A DNA stretch of 64,000 nt from M55B167 sp964406095 (GTDB taxonomy: Bacteria; Verrucomicrobiota; Kiritimatiellia; RFP12; UBA1067), in the NCBI GenBank assembly GCA_964406095.1, contig CAYOQJ010000099.1, positions 1 to 64,000 on the forward strand. Reading direction: 5' to 3'. Numbering within the stretch: position 1 is the first letter of the stretch; every line of letters starts with the position of its first letter. A program made the position numbers and the translations under genes. Shown here in pieces: positions 26,872 to 36,300 of this stretch. The notes under the pieces are model-generated. The model was given only the letters and a program-made list of their open reading frames with translations, was not told the DNA's origin and did not search any database.

Positions 26872-29800
26872 CTACTCGAAACCCCCGCCTTCGGTCAGTC
26901 GTTTCAAAGCCTTTTTATAGTCTCTGGGAATAACCCGCACAAAACACCGCTGCTGCTCATCCCAGCTTTCAATTATCCTGGCGCCGATCACACTTTCGGT
27001 GCGGCTCACATGATTGCGTATCATCTGCAGCACAAGCTCTAGCTCCGCATTATCTTCGATCGCCTCCAGGTCAACCAGCTCCCGGTTGCATCTTTTCACA
27101 ATATCCACATTCCCAGTTCTGAAAAGATACGCCACTCCACCGCTCATACCGGCGGCGAAGTTACGTCCGATGTCGCCGAGCACAACCACGCAGCCACCAG
27201 TCATATACTCACAGCCGTGGTCTCCGACACCCTCCACAACCGCTCGGACCCCGCTGTTACGCACACAGAAACGCTCACCCGCCTGGCCGCGGATGTAGGC
27301 CTCGCCGCTGGTGGCACCATAAAAAGCCACGTTGCCCACAATAATATTCTCCTCAGCCATGAAAGTAGAATTGCGAGGCGGGCGCAACACCAGACGGGCT
27401 CCTGAAAGACCCTTACCGAAGTAGTCGTTCGCATCACCGAAAACGGTCATACTCAAACCCCTGGCACCAAAGGCCGCGAAACTCTGTCCGCAAGTACCTT
27501 CCAGTATTATGCTGATTGTATCGTCCGGCAATCCCTCGGCCCCATAACGTCGCGATATCTCACTGCTCAACATGGTGCCGACCGTACGTTGCACATTGCG
27601 TATCCGCCGACTCAACCGCACCTTCAAGCCCCCCTCCAGCGCAGGCTTGGCCTCATCAATCAGTTCACGGTCAATACTGTTTTCAATCCCGTGATCCTGC
27701 ACTTCCGTACAACGTCGCTCACACTCTTCCCCCTCGATCCGCTTCAGAATCGCACGGTAATCCAGTGAACCCGTCTTCCAATGCCCGACCGTCTTATCAA
27801 CCTCAAGCAGATCGACCCGTCCGACCATCTGATCAATTGTGCGGAACCCCATTTCAGCCATGTGACAACGCAAATCCTCTGCGATGAACTTCATGAAATT
27901 GACTACATACTCCGGTTTACCGGTGAACTTCTTGGCCAGCCGCGGATCCTGTGTAGCGATGCCCTGCGGACAGGTGTTCAAATGGCAGACCCGCATCATA
28001 ACACAACCCAGTGCCACCAGCGGCGCAGTCGCGAAACCAAACTCCTCCGCTCCCAGCAAACATGCTATCGCAACGTCACGGCCACTCATCAACTTGCCGT
28101 CACACTCCAGACGTACACGACTGCGCAGCTTGTTGATCATCAGAGTCTGCTGTGTCTCCGCCAAGCCAAGCTCCCAGGGCAGACCGGCATTGTTCACCGA
28201 AGTCAGCGGTGCCGCACCAGTTCCTCCGTCATAGCCGCTGATCAATATCAGATCAGCCTTGCCCTTCGCCACACCAGCCGCAATGGTGCCCACACCGGCC
28301 TCGGATACCAGTTTGACGCTAATCCGAGCTCCGGAATTGGCGTTTTTAAGGTCGTGGATCAACTGCGCCAAATCCTCGATCGAGTAAATATCATGATGCG
28401 GCGGCGGCGAAATCAGCTGCACATAGGGAGTTGACAGACGCGTGGCGGCAATCCAAGGATATACCTTTTCAGCTGGAAGCTGCCCCCCCTCACCCGGCTT
28501 GGCACCCTGCGCCATCTTGATCTGCAACTCTCTGGCATTGACCAGATAGTGACTCGTCACACCGAAGCGCCCTGAAGCAACCTGTTTGATCTTGCTGATG
28601 CGCCAGTTGCCGCGGGCATCGGGGCGAAACCTCTCAGCATTCTCGCCGCCCTCACCGCTGTTGCTGCATCCGCCGATCCGGTTCATTGCAATTGCCAGAG
28701 TTTCATGCGTCACCGCACTGAGCGAACCGTAAGACATCGCTCCGGTCTTGAAACGCTTGACAATCTCAGTCCATGGTTCAACTTCATCAAGCGGAACCCC
28801 GGCACTGCTCTTCTTCAATCTGAGCAGTCCGCGCAACGTACAGAGCGCCGCCTGTTCGCCGCTGATCAAAGCAGCATATTTACGATACAAATCATAATCA
28901 TCTTTCTGCACCGCCTCCTGCAATAGCGCAATCGTCGCGGGATTGTACAGGTGCTCCTCACCGCTGCGCCGCCAATGGTACCTGCCGCCATCCGGCAGTT
29001 CATGAATATCAACAGACCGCTCAGCGTAGGCATAAGCATGATTAAGCAGAACTTCATCCGTCAACTCTTTCAAGCCAATACCCTCCACCCGGGAAACAGT
29101 CCCAGTGAAGTATTCATCAACCACTTCGCCGCTCAGCCCGACAATCTCAAAAATCTGAGCGCCCCTGTAACTCTGTAACGTGGAGATTCCCATCTTGGAC
29201 ATGATTTTAAGCAGTCCTTTGCTAACCGCCTTGATAAAACGTTCACACGCCTGCTCTTCACTGAAATCGATGTACATCCTGCGACGGGCTAGATCACGCA
29301 GTGAGGCATAAGCAAGATAGGGACAGATTAAATCAGCACCGAAACCGATCAGACAGGCGAAGTGATGCACACTGCGCGGATCGCCGGTGTCGACAACCAG
29401 CGCCGTCTGTGCGCGCAACTGCCTGCGCACCAGATGCTGATGCACAGCGGAAACCGCCAGCAATGCCGGAATCGGAGCCCTGTCAGCGTCGGCATCACGA
29501 TCAGAAAGCACCACAAAGGTGTGTCCGTCAAGCACCGCACGCTCAACCTGTCCACACAGCACAGTAAGCTGCTCCGCAAGCTTCCCGTTTGCCGCGGGAT
29601 AACCATTGAAGAGTGTGGCAACACGGTAACTGCGGATGAGACTCTCTTCATTGAACATGAGCTTATGCAGTTCACATTCGGTGATCAACGGACGGTTGAC
29701 TTTTAACATGCGGCAAAGTTCGGGCCCCTCTGCAAGTAGGTTGCCCTGCCTGCCAACGTATGTTGTCAGTGCCGTGACCAGCTCCTCGCGGATAGCATCC

Positions 29801-31404
29801 AACGGCGGGTTGGTCACTTGTGCGAAAAGCTGATGAAAATAGTCATACAGTATGCGCGGCTGTTTAGAGAGAACCGCCAGCGGAGTGTCATTACCCATCG
29901 CAACAGTCGGATCCATCGACTTGTCAGCCATAGGACCAAGAACCACCTTCAAGTCTTCACGGCTGTATCCAAATAAACGCTGCGCACTGATTAACGCATC
30001 ACCCTCTAAAACAGCTTCCTCTTCCCGATCATCGGCTCTGACGAGCGAATTGAGTTCCATAAGGTTGTCACTCAACCAGCGCCCGTAAGGACGCATGGCT
30101 GCCAATTCCGACTTGATCTCCTCATCACCGACAATTCTTCCCTTGACGGTATCCACCAGAAACATCCGTCCGGGTTTCAAACGGCCCCGCATGGCGATAT
30201 TATCAGGCGCAACATCAAGCACACCGCTCTCAGATGCCATGATAACCAGACCGTCTTTAGTCACAGTATAACGCGACGGGCGCAACCCGTTGCGATCCAG
30301 AACCGCCCCAATCACCTTTCCATCGGTGAATGGAATCGACGCAGGCCCGTCCCATGGCTCCATGAGACAGGCATGGTATTCGTAGAAGGAACGATTTGCT
30401 TCGGGCATCTCCTCATGATGATGCCAAGCCTCGGGAATCAGCATCATAACCGCATGCTGTAACGATCGCCCCGAGTGGTAAAGCAACTCAATCGCGTTGT
30501 CAAGTATCGCGGAATCGCTTGCTCCATCCGTCAGAATCGGAAAAATATCAGCCAGATCACTGCCAAGAAGTTCCGACTTCAGCAACCCCTGACGAGCTCT
30601 CATCCAGTTCATGTTGCCGCGTACCGTATTGATTTCACCGTTGTGGCAGATAAAGCGAAACGGCTGTGCCAGAGGCCAGGCAGGGAAGGTGTTGGTGCTG
30701 TAACGCTGATGCACCAGCGCCAGTGCTGATCTCACCAGTGGATTGTTAAGCTCAGGATAAAATGCAGCAACCCGGAACGAGCGCATCAAACCTTTATAAA
30801 CAACCAGCTTTGAAGACATGCTGCATATATAAAACTGCCCTTTGGCACAATCAGAAAGATCACTCTGTAAAACCTTGTTTTCAGTGATCCTGCGTGCAAT
30901 AAAGAGCTTGCGATCTAATGCCCCAGCAGCGACTTCACCGCGTCCGACGAAGAGCTGGCGTATGAAAGGCATGCTTCCACGCCCCAATTCACCTATCTGA
31001 CTGGGATCAACCGGGACATAGCGCCAACCGATCATCTTCATCCCCGCTCTGCGGATTTGTTTCTCAAGCACCTGCTCACAGAATTTACGCGCCTGCTGAT
31101 CCTGCGGCAAAAAAACCGAGCAGACCCCGTAATCTCCAGTCTCCGGCACTCCCTCCATCACCGTTACGAAAAATTCATGCGGAATCTGTATCATTATGCC
31201 TGCGCCATCACCAGTGTCAGGATCATAACCGGTCGCTCCGCGGTGCTCCAGATTTGAAAGCACCTCGAGCGCTTTTCTGACTATCCCGTGTGATTTTTCA
31301 CCCTTCAAATGGCAAACCATCCCAACACCGCAGGCATCCTTTTCAAAAACTGGATCATACATGCCCTGAGGCTCATGAGAATAATTATTTTTATCGTTTT
31401 TCAT
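26872..31404 (-). CDS. gltB: Glutamate synthase large (alpha) subunit
   Basis: Makes two glutamates from glutamine and 2-oxoglutarate. With the ATG at 31404 (AGGA ribosome binding site) the protein has 1510 residues, and the class II amidotransferase nucleophile is Cys25 (DACGVGM), exposed after removal of a propeptide. The synthase domain has FMN-site sequences (SGYDGGTGAAPL) and the 3Fe-4S motif CVMMRVCHLNTC (Cx5Cx4C). The C-terminal GxGxG helix domain is present (MTGGCVVVLGDIGRNFAAGMSGG). It follows purF by 38 bases, so the same transcript is likely. Confidence 0.97.
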   Translation of the reverse strand: MKNDKNNYSHEPQGMYDPVFEKDACGVGMVCHLKGEKSHGIVRKALEVLSNLEHRGATGYDPDTGDGAGIMIQIPHEFFVTVMEGVPETGDYGVCSVFLPQDQQARKFCEQVLEKQIRRAGMKMIGWRYVPVDPSQIGELGRGSMPFIRQLFVGRGEVAAGALDRKLFIARRITENKVLQSDLSDCAKGQFYICSMSSKLVVYKGLMRSFRVAAFYPELNNPLVRSALALVHQRYSTNTFPAWPLAQPFRFICHNGEINTVRGNMNWMRARQGLLKSELLGSDLADIFPILTDGASDSAILDNAIELLYHSGRSLQHAVMMLIPEAWHHHEEMPEANRSFYEYHACLMEPWDGPASIPFTDGKVIGAVLDRNGLRPSRYTVTKDGLVIMASESGVLDVAPDNIAMRGRLKPGRMFLVDTVKGRIVGDEEIKSELAAMRPYGRWLSDNLMELNSLVRADDREEEAVLEGDALISAQRLFGYSREDLKVVLGPMADKSMDPTVAMGNDTPLAVLSKQPRILYDYFHQLFAQVTNPPLDAIREELVTALTTYVGRQGNLLAEGPELCRMLKVNRPLITECELHKLMFNEESLIRSYRVATLFNGYPAANGKLAEQLTVLCGQVERAVLDGHTFVVLSDRDADADRAPIPALLAVSAVHQHLVRRQLRAQTALVVDTGDPRSVHHFACLIGFGADLICPYLAYASLRDLARRRMYIDFSEEQACERFIKAVSKGLLKIMSKMGISTLQSYRGAQIFEIVGLSGEVVDEYFTGTVSRVEGIGLKELTDEVLLNHAYAYAERSVDIHELPDGGRYHWRRSGEEHLYNPATIALLQEAVQKDDYDLYRKYAALISGEQAALCTLRGLLRLKKSSAGVPLDEVEPWTEIVKRFKTGAMSYGSLSAVTHETLAIAMNRIGGCSNSGEGGENAERFRPDARGNWRISKIKQVASGRFGVTSHYLVNARELQIKMAQGAKPGEGGQLPAEKVYPWIAATRLSTPYVQLISPPPHHDIYSIEDLAQLIHDLKNANSGARISVKLVSEAGVGTIAAGVAKGKADLILISGYDGGTGAAPLTSVNNAGLPWELGLAETQQTLMINKLRSRVRLECDGKLMSGRDVAIACLLGAEEFGFATAPLVALGCVMMRVCHLNTCPQGIATQDPRLAKKFTGKPEYVVNFMKFIAEDLRCHMAEMGFRTIDQMVGRVDLLEVDKTVGHWKTGSLDYRAILKRIEGEECERRCTEVQDHGIENSIDRELIDEAKPALEGGLKVRLSRRIRNVQRTVGTMLSSEISRRYGAEGLPDDTISIILEGTCGQSFAAFGARGLSMTVFGDANDYFGKGLSGARLVLRPPRNSTFMAEENIIVGNVAFYGATSGEAYIRGQAGERFCVRNSGVRAVVEGVGDHGCEYMTGGCVVVLGDIGRNFAAGMSGGVAYLFRTGNVDIVKRCNRELVDLEAIEDNAELELVLQMIRNHVSRTESVIGARIIESWDEQQRCFVRVIPRDYKKALKRLTEGGGFE

Positions 31405-31442
31405 AATCTTTTTCCTGAAATACTGCCGTTGTACGACCCCTT

Positions 31443-32888
31443 TCATCCCATGCCACCACACCTGTATCTGATGTTCCCGCCACATGATTTACCCAGTGAC
31501 TCTCTGCTGGTCGCCTGCTGCGTCTCGCAAACATACTCACCATTAAAACAACCCATACAAAAATGACGCGCATCATCTAATACCGAACATAAACCCTTGA
31601 TGCTCAGATAACCGCAGGAATCGGCACCGATCAGCTTTCTGACCTGCTCAACCGTACGCCCATGTGCTACCAACTCACCGGTATCAGGAAAATCAATACC
31701 GAAATAACATGGATGCCTGGTCGGCGGGCAGGCTATCCGAACATGCACCTCCCGCGCCCCGGCAGCCTGTAAAATATCCACGCGCTTTCGAATGGTTGTT
31801 CCACGCACAATCGAATCGTCAACAAGTACCACACGTTGGCCCCTCACCACCTCGGGAACTATCGCCAGCTTTAGATCAACCGATGAACTGCGCACCCCCT
31901 GAGTGGGCATTATAAAGGTTCTGCCAATATAGTGATTGCGAATAAATCCCATTTCAAAATTAATTCCGCTAGCCTGGGCAAAACCCATCGCCGCAAGCAC
32001 CCCGCTGTCAGGTATCGGAACCACAACATCCGCTTCCACCGGATGTTCAAGTGCCAAAACCCGCCCGATGTCCTCACGAACCTTATAAACACTCTGTCCA
32101 AAAAGGTGGCTGTCCGGACGCGCAAAATAAATATGTTCAAAAACACACTGCCCATACTGGCCGGAACGCGGAACTTCGGCGAAACGCATACTATTCACAC
32201 CTTTTTCATCTATTCTGATTAACTCTCCGGGAGCAACATCACGAATGAATTCAGCGTTGTTCTGCAGCATCGCGCAAGTTTCACTGGAGACCACATAACC
32301 TCCCCCAAGTTTACCAAGAGACAGTGGCTTGATCCCCCAAGGATCACGTGCGGCATACACACAGTTGGGGCGAACAAGAACCACAGCAAACGAACCGCGT
32401 AACTCAGCCAAAACCTGACGTAGCCGATCCTTCCTGTCAAAAAAATCCGGATCAGCCAATTGATGCAACAAAACCTCACTGTCGGTGGAGGTCTGAAAAA
32501 TAGCCCCGTTTTTCTGGTAGCGGTCACGCAGTTGCGCCGCATTAACTAGGTTGCCATTGTGTGCTACCGCCCACATTCCGTCACGGCAGTTGGCCAGAAA
32601 GGGCTGAACATTAACAACGTTTGACGAACCGGTCGTGGAGTAACGTACGTGGCCTATCCCCGAATGACCCGGCATACACTCCGCGAAATCACCTGTGAAC
32701 ACCTCGCTTACCAGCCCCATGTCCTTGCAGAAACGTAGCTCGCGTCCGTCGCTCACAACCATACCAGCACTCTCCTGCCCGCGATGCTGCAAGGCGAATA
32801 AACCGTTGTAAAGCGCAACCGCCGCCGTGGGCACCCCGTAAACAGCGAATACCCCGCACCTATCACGCGGCACTTCAGATGCTTGCAT
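31443..32888 (-). CDS. purF: Amidophosphoribosyltransferase
   Basis: First committed enzyme of purine synthesis, transferring glutamine nitrogen to PRPP. The Ntn-type nucleophile Cys is in DRCGVFAVYG, followed by LFALQHRGQESAGM. The PRPP loop is VVLVDDSIVRGTT, and the late cysteines (FCMGCFNGEYVC) indicate the Fe-S-containing Bacillus-type enzyme. Three starts are possible. The ATG at 32888 gives 481 residues and a ten-residue propeptide ending at Cys11, close to Bacillus PurF. It also leaves about 33 bases of leader after the predicted sigma54 start near 32921. The ATG at 32918 would be almost leaderless, and the TTG at 32948 lies upstream of the predicted transcription start. First gene of the nitrogen/nucleotide operon. 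Confidence 0.94.
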   Translation of the reverse strand: MQASEVPRDRCGVFAVYGVPTAAVALYNGLFALQHRGQESAGMVVSDGRELRFCKDMGLVSEVFTGDFAECMPGHSGIGHVRYSTTGSSNVVNVQPFLANCRDGMWAVAHNGNLVNAAQLRDRYQKNGAIFQTSTDSEVLLHQLADPDFFDRKDRLRQVLAELRGSFAVVLVRPNCVYAARDPWGIKPLSLGKLGGGYVVSSETCAMLQNNAEFIRDVAPGELIRIDEKGVNSMRFAEVPRSGQYGQCVFEHIYFARPDSHLFGQSVYKVREDIGRVLALEHPVEADVVVPIPDSGVLAAMGFAQASGINFEMGFIRNHYIGRTFIMPTQGVRSSSVDLKLAIVPEVVRGQRVVLVDDSIVRGTTIRKRVDILQAAGAREVHVRIACPPTRHPCYFGIDFPDTGELVAHGRTVEQVRKLIGADSCGYLSIKGLCSVLDDARHFCMGCFNGEYVCETQQATSRESLGKSCGGNIRYRCGGMG

Positions 32889-32932
32889 ACCTGCTTTAAA
32901 CTCTGCCTTAACACTCATCACACAACAGACTA

Positions 32933-32947
32933 GCAATCGATATGCCA
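32933..32947 (-). promoter_or_regulatory. Sigma54 (-24/-12) promoter toward purF
   Basis: On the minus strand the sequence reads TGGCAT-ATCGA-TTGC, with the invariant GG and GC dinucleotides exactly ten bases apart and only the last -24 base (T for C) off the TGGCAC-N5-TTGC consensus. A start near 32921 is expected. It faces purF-gltB-gltD-pyrG-purC, which ends in a sigma54 activator gene. Confidence 0.65.
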
Positions 32948-32953
32948 AGATAA

Positions 32954-33062
32954 CAAAATTGTAAGATACTATTACAAAAAACGTTTCTATCCCTCCTAAA
33001 ATTGATCCGCCGCAAAATTGACATCAATCAATCGTTCAATTTTGTAAAGTGCAACAATTTTG
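32954..33062. promoter_or_regulatory. Cluster of four CAAAATTG octamers (candidate regulator sites)
   Basis: CAAAATTG occurs at 32954-32961 and 33013-33020, and its complement CAATTTTG at 33037-33044 and 33055-33062. The middle pair forms a perfect inverted repeat around 16 bases. The last three lie about 90-140 bases upstream of the predicted purF start, the usual distance for enhancer sites of sigma54 activators. The protein that binds is not known. Confidence 0.45.
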
Positions 33063-33072
33063 AAGCCCTGAA

Positions 33073-33088
33073 ACGACAAATATGTCGT
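33073..33088. promoter_or_regulatory. Inverted repeat ACGACA-AATA-TGTCGT (candidate enhancer)
   Basis: Perfect six-base arms around four bases. It sits roughly 150-165 bases upstream of the predicted purF start and 190-205 bases upstream of the predicted carB start, so a bound activator could serve both divergent sigma54 promoters. Placement and symmetry are the only evidence. Confidence 0.35.
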
Positions 33089-33107
33089 ATTTTGGTGAAA
33101 ATTAAAA

Positions 33108-33237
33108 AAAATTAGTGACAGACATTATTTAGTGACTGTCCCTAATTTTCTAATTTCTCTGAATATAGTATTCAAGCGGGTTGACCTTTTTTTAGTGACT
33201 GTCCCTAATTTTTGAATACAGTGGTCAAGCGGATTGA
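33108..33237. repeat. REP-like imperfect tandem/inverted repeat
   Basis: TAGTGACTGTCCCTAATTT occurs at 33130-33148 and 33193-33211. Each copy is followed by a related segment (GAATATAGTATTCAAGCGGG, then GAATACAGTGGTCAAGCGGA), making a repeat unit of roughly 55-63 bases. A near-complement, AAAATTAGTGACAGACA, ends at 33124 and could form a hairpin with the first copy. The motif looks like elements mobilised by REP-associated tyrosine transposases, but no transposase gene is nearby. Confidence 0.6.
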
Positions 33238-33251
33238 TTTAAGGTAAAATG

Positions 33252-33266
33252 TGGCACTGATTTTGC
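33252..33266 (+). promoter_or_regulatory. Sigma54 (-24/-12) promoter of carB, perfect consensus
   Basis: TGGCAC (33252-33257), five bases, TTGC (33263-33266): an exact match to the RpoN consensus with GG-N10-GC spacing. The start is expected near 33278, leaving a 38-base leader before the carB ATG. Housekeeping -35/-10 boxes are not evident in this position. Confidence 0.75.
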
Positions 33267-33315
33267 GGCCAACAGGTCTGAATCACTTTTAACAAACGCA
33301 GCGGAGCCAAAACAA

Positions 33316-36300
33316 ATGCCCAAGAGAACAGACATATCAAAAATAATGATCATCGGAGCCGGTCCGATAGTGATCGGTCAGGCCTGTGAATTTGACTATT
33401 CGGGTGCCCAGGCTTGCAAGGCACTGCGCGAGGAGGGTTATGAGGTGGTGCTGGTCAACAGCAATCCGGCAACGATAATGACTGACCCTGAATTTGCCGA
33501 GCGGACATACATTGAACCTTTATCGATTGAGATTCTGCACGAGATTATTCGTCGTGAACGACCTGATGCCCTACTGCCTACGCTCGGCGGTCAGACGGCT
33601 CTCAATCTAGCGATCGATCTGGATGAAGCCGGGATTCTCGAACGTTACCGGGTTGAGATGATCGGCGCTGACGCCGAGGTCATACGTCGGGCCGAAGACC
33701 GTCAACTCTTCAAAGATGCAATGAGGGAGATAAATCTGGATGTGCCGGTCAGTGGCACAGCGCATTCACTGGAAGAGGCCTGGGATGTGCAGCGGATGAT
33801 CGGAGCGTTTCCGGTAATTATCCGTCCGGCTTTCACGCTTGGCGGCAGTGGCGGAGGTATCGCACACAATGCGGAGGAGTTTGAAGCGATTTGCGGTAAC
33901 GGCATCGCTCTGAGTCCGGCAGACGAGATTCTGGTGGAGGAGTCGGTACTCGGCTGGAAAGAATTTGAGATGGAGGTAATGCGTGACAGGAATGACAACA
34001 CCTCGATAATCTGCGCGATTGAGAACATTGATCCGATGGGCGTACACACTGGCGACAGCATCACTGTAGCGCCTACCATGACACTGACCGACCGGGAATA
34101 TCAGATTATGCGTGACGCATCGCTAGCAGTGATGCGTGTTATCGGCGTGGAGACAGGCGGTTCAAATGTGCAGTTCGCCATTGATCCTGAGAGCGGTCGC
34201 CTGGTAGTGATTGAAATGAATCCGCGTGTCAGTCGCTCTTCCGCGCTGGCTTCGAAGGCGACCGGTTTCCCGATCGCCCGCATCGCCGCCAAACTTGCCA
34301 TTGGCTACACACTGGATGAATTGCGCAATGACATAACGCAGGAAACGCCAGCCTGTTTTGAGCCCGCGCTAGACTATGTAGTTACCAAGATACCACGTTT
34401 CGCCTTCGAGAAGTTCCCCGGTTCCAACCCCCGTCTCACCACTCAGATGAAATCAGTCGGTGAAACGATGGCAATTGGCAAGACCTTCAAACAGTCGCTC
34501 CAGAAAGCGTTGCGGTCGCTCGAAACAGGACATTACGGTTTTGAAGACAATCGGGGGCGTTTCACCGGATGCACGCAGGAGCGGATCGAAGATGAACTGC
34601 AAAACCCCGGGCCACAGCGCATCTTTTACATCAGAGAAGCCTTGAAGCGTGGCTGGACGATTGACAGGATTTTTAATTTGACTAAAATCGACCGCTGGTT
34701 TTTGGCGCAGCTGCATGAACTGGTCGCTTATGAGGATGAAATCAGGTCAGTCGGATCATTGGAGAAGCTCGCGCTTGACAAAGCCCTTTTTCGGCAGATC
34801 AAAGAGTTCGGCTATTCGGACCGACAGATTTCCGATTTGCTACAATGTGCGGAGCGTGATGTACGTTTGCTACGCGAAAACCTTGATTTGAGGGCCGTTT
34901 ACGCTCTAGTGGATACTTGTGCCGCTGAATTCAAAGCGGTGACCCCCTATTTTTATTCAAACTGGTCGACAGCTGATGATCTCTCTGATTTTAACGAACC
35001 TGGCGAACCTAAAAAGCGAATCATGATAATAGGTGGTGGCCCGAACCGCATTGGTCAGGGAATCGAATTTGATTACTGCTGTGTACATGCATGTTACGCT
35101 CTGCGGGAAGCCGGTTTTGAGACCATCATGGTCAACTCCAACCCGGAAACTGTTTCCACCGATTATGACACATCGGACAAGCTTTATTTCGAACCTGTAA
35201 CTCTCGAAGATGTACTTGCAATTTACCAACGAGAGAAGTGCGATGGCGTGATAGTGCAATTTGGTGGACAGACTCCGTTGAACCTGGCCGGTGCTCTAAC
35301 CGCCAATGGAGTTAAGGTTATCGGGACATCGCCTGAAAGCATTGAGAAGGCCGAGGAGCGTGAGTTTTTCAAGCGACTGGCTGAGAAGGTGGGTGTACGG
35401 CAACCTGAAAACGCCACAGCCACAAACTATGAAGAGGCCCTCGCTATAGCCTGCAGAATTGGCTTCCCCGTGCTGGTTCGTCCTTCATTCGTGCTTGGTG
35501 GGCGCGCCATGGCGATTGTTTACGATGAAGAGTCGTTTGAGGATTTTGCTTGTGAAGCTTTGACTGCATCTGAAGGTCGTCCGGTGCTGATAGATAAATT
35601 TCTGGAAGGTGCGGTTGAAGTGGATGTTGACTGCATCTCCGACGGGCGGACCCATGTACTGGGAGCTATAATGGAGCATGTGGAGAAAGCCGGGGTACAC
35701 TCTGGTGACAGTGCGTGTAGCATCCCGCCGCTGACACTTTCCGACGGAGTAATCGGGCAAATCAGGAGTTACACACATGCGCTGGCTGCGGAGCTGGGGG
35801 TTGTTGGTTTGATGAATGTGCAATATGCGGTTCAAAATGGAGACGTGTACATAATCGAGGTTAATCCACGAGCTTCGCGGACAATTCCTTATGTCAGCAA
35901 AGCCATAGGCGTTCCGCTGGCACGTTATGCGGCATTGGTTATGGCGGGATGCACTCTCGAGGAGCTCGGCTTCACACAGGAGGTACACATCCCACATTTC
36001 GCCTACAAAGAGGCGGTACTGCCTTTCAATCGTTTTCCGGGCTGTGATGCGATGCTGACACCTGAGATGCACTCGACCGGCGAAGTGATGGGCATTGACA
36101 CCGATCCAGGCATGGCCTTCATCAAAAGTCAACTGGCCGCGGGCAGTCCTCTGCCGCTTTCAGGCTCCGTATTTTTAAGTGTGGCGGATCATGAGAAGTC
36201 AGAGGTTATTGCGCCAGCGCATGAGCTACAGCAGATGGGCTATCGTATTTTCGCCACTCTAGGCACAGCTACCGTACTGCGTGACCACGGCATAAAAGCC

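Larger units (their letters stand above)
32919..33315. other. Divergent purF/carB regulatory region
   Basis: About 400 AT-rich bases with no credible gene. Contents from left to right are a sigma54-type promoter toward purF (32933-32947), a TTGTAA-N7-TTACAA inverted repeat (32959-32977), four CAAAATTG/CAATTTTG octamers (32954-33062), an ACGACA-N4-TGTCGT inverted repeat (33073-33088), an imperfect tandem and inverted repeat (33108-33237), and a perfect sigma54 promoter toward carB (33252-33266). Confidence 0.8.

Noticed and set aside
27781..28434. Long open frame (217 residues) opposite gltB
   Set aside because: It is antisense to a highly conserved coding region, has no start signal and no family likeness. 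It is a codon-bias shadow, as are other frames opposite gltB, carB and the giant surface protein gene.
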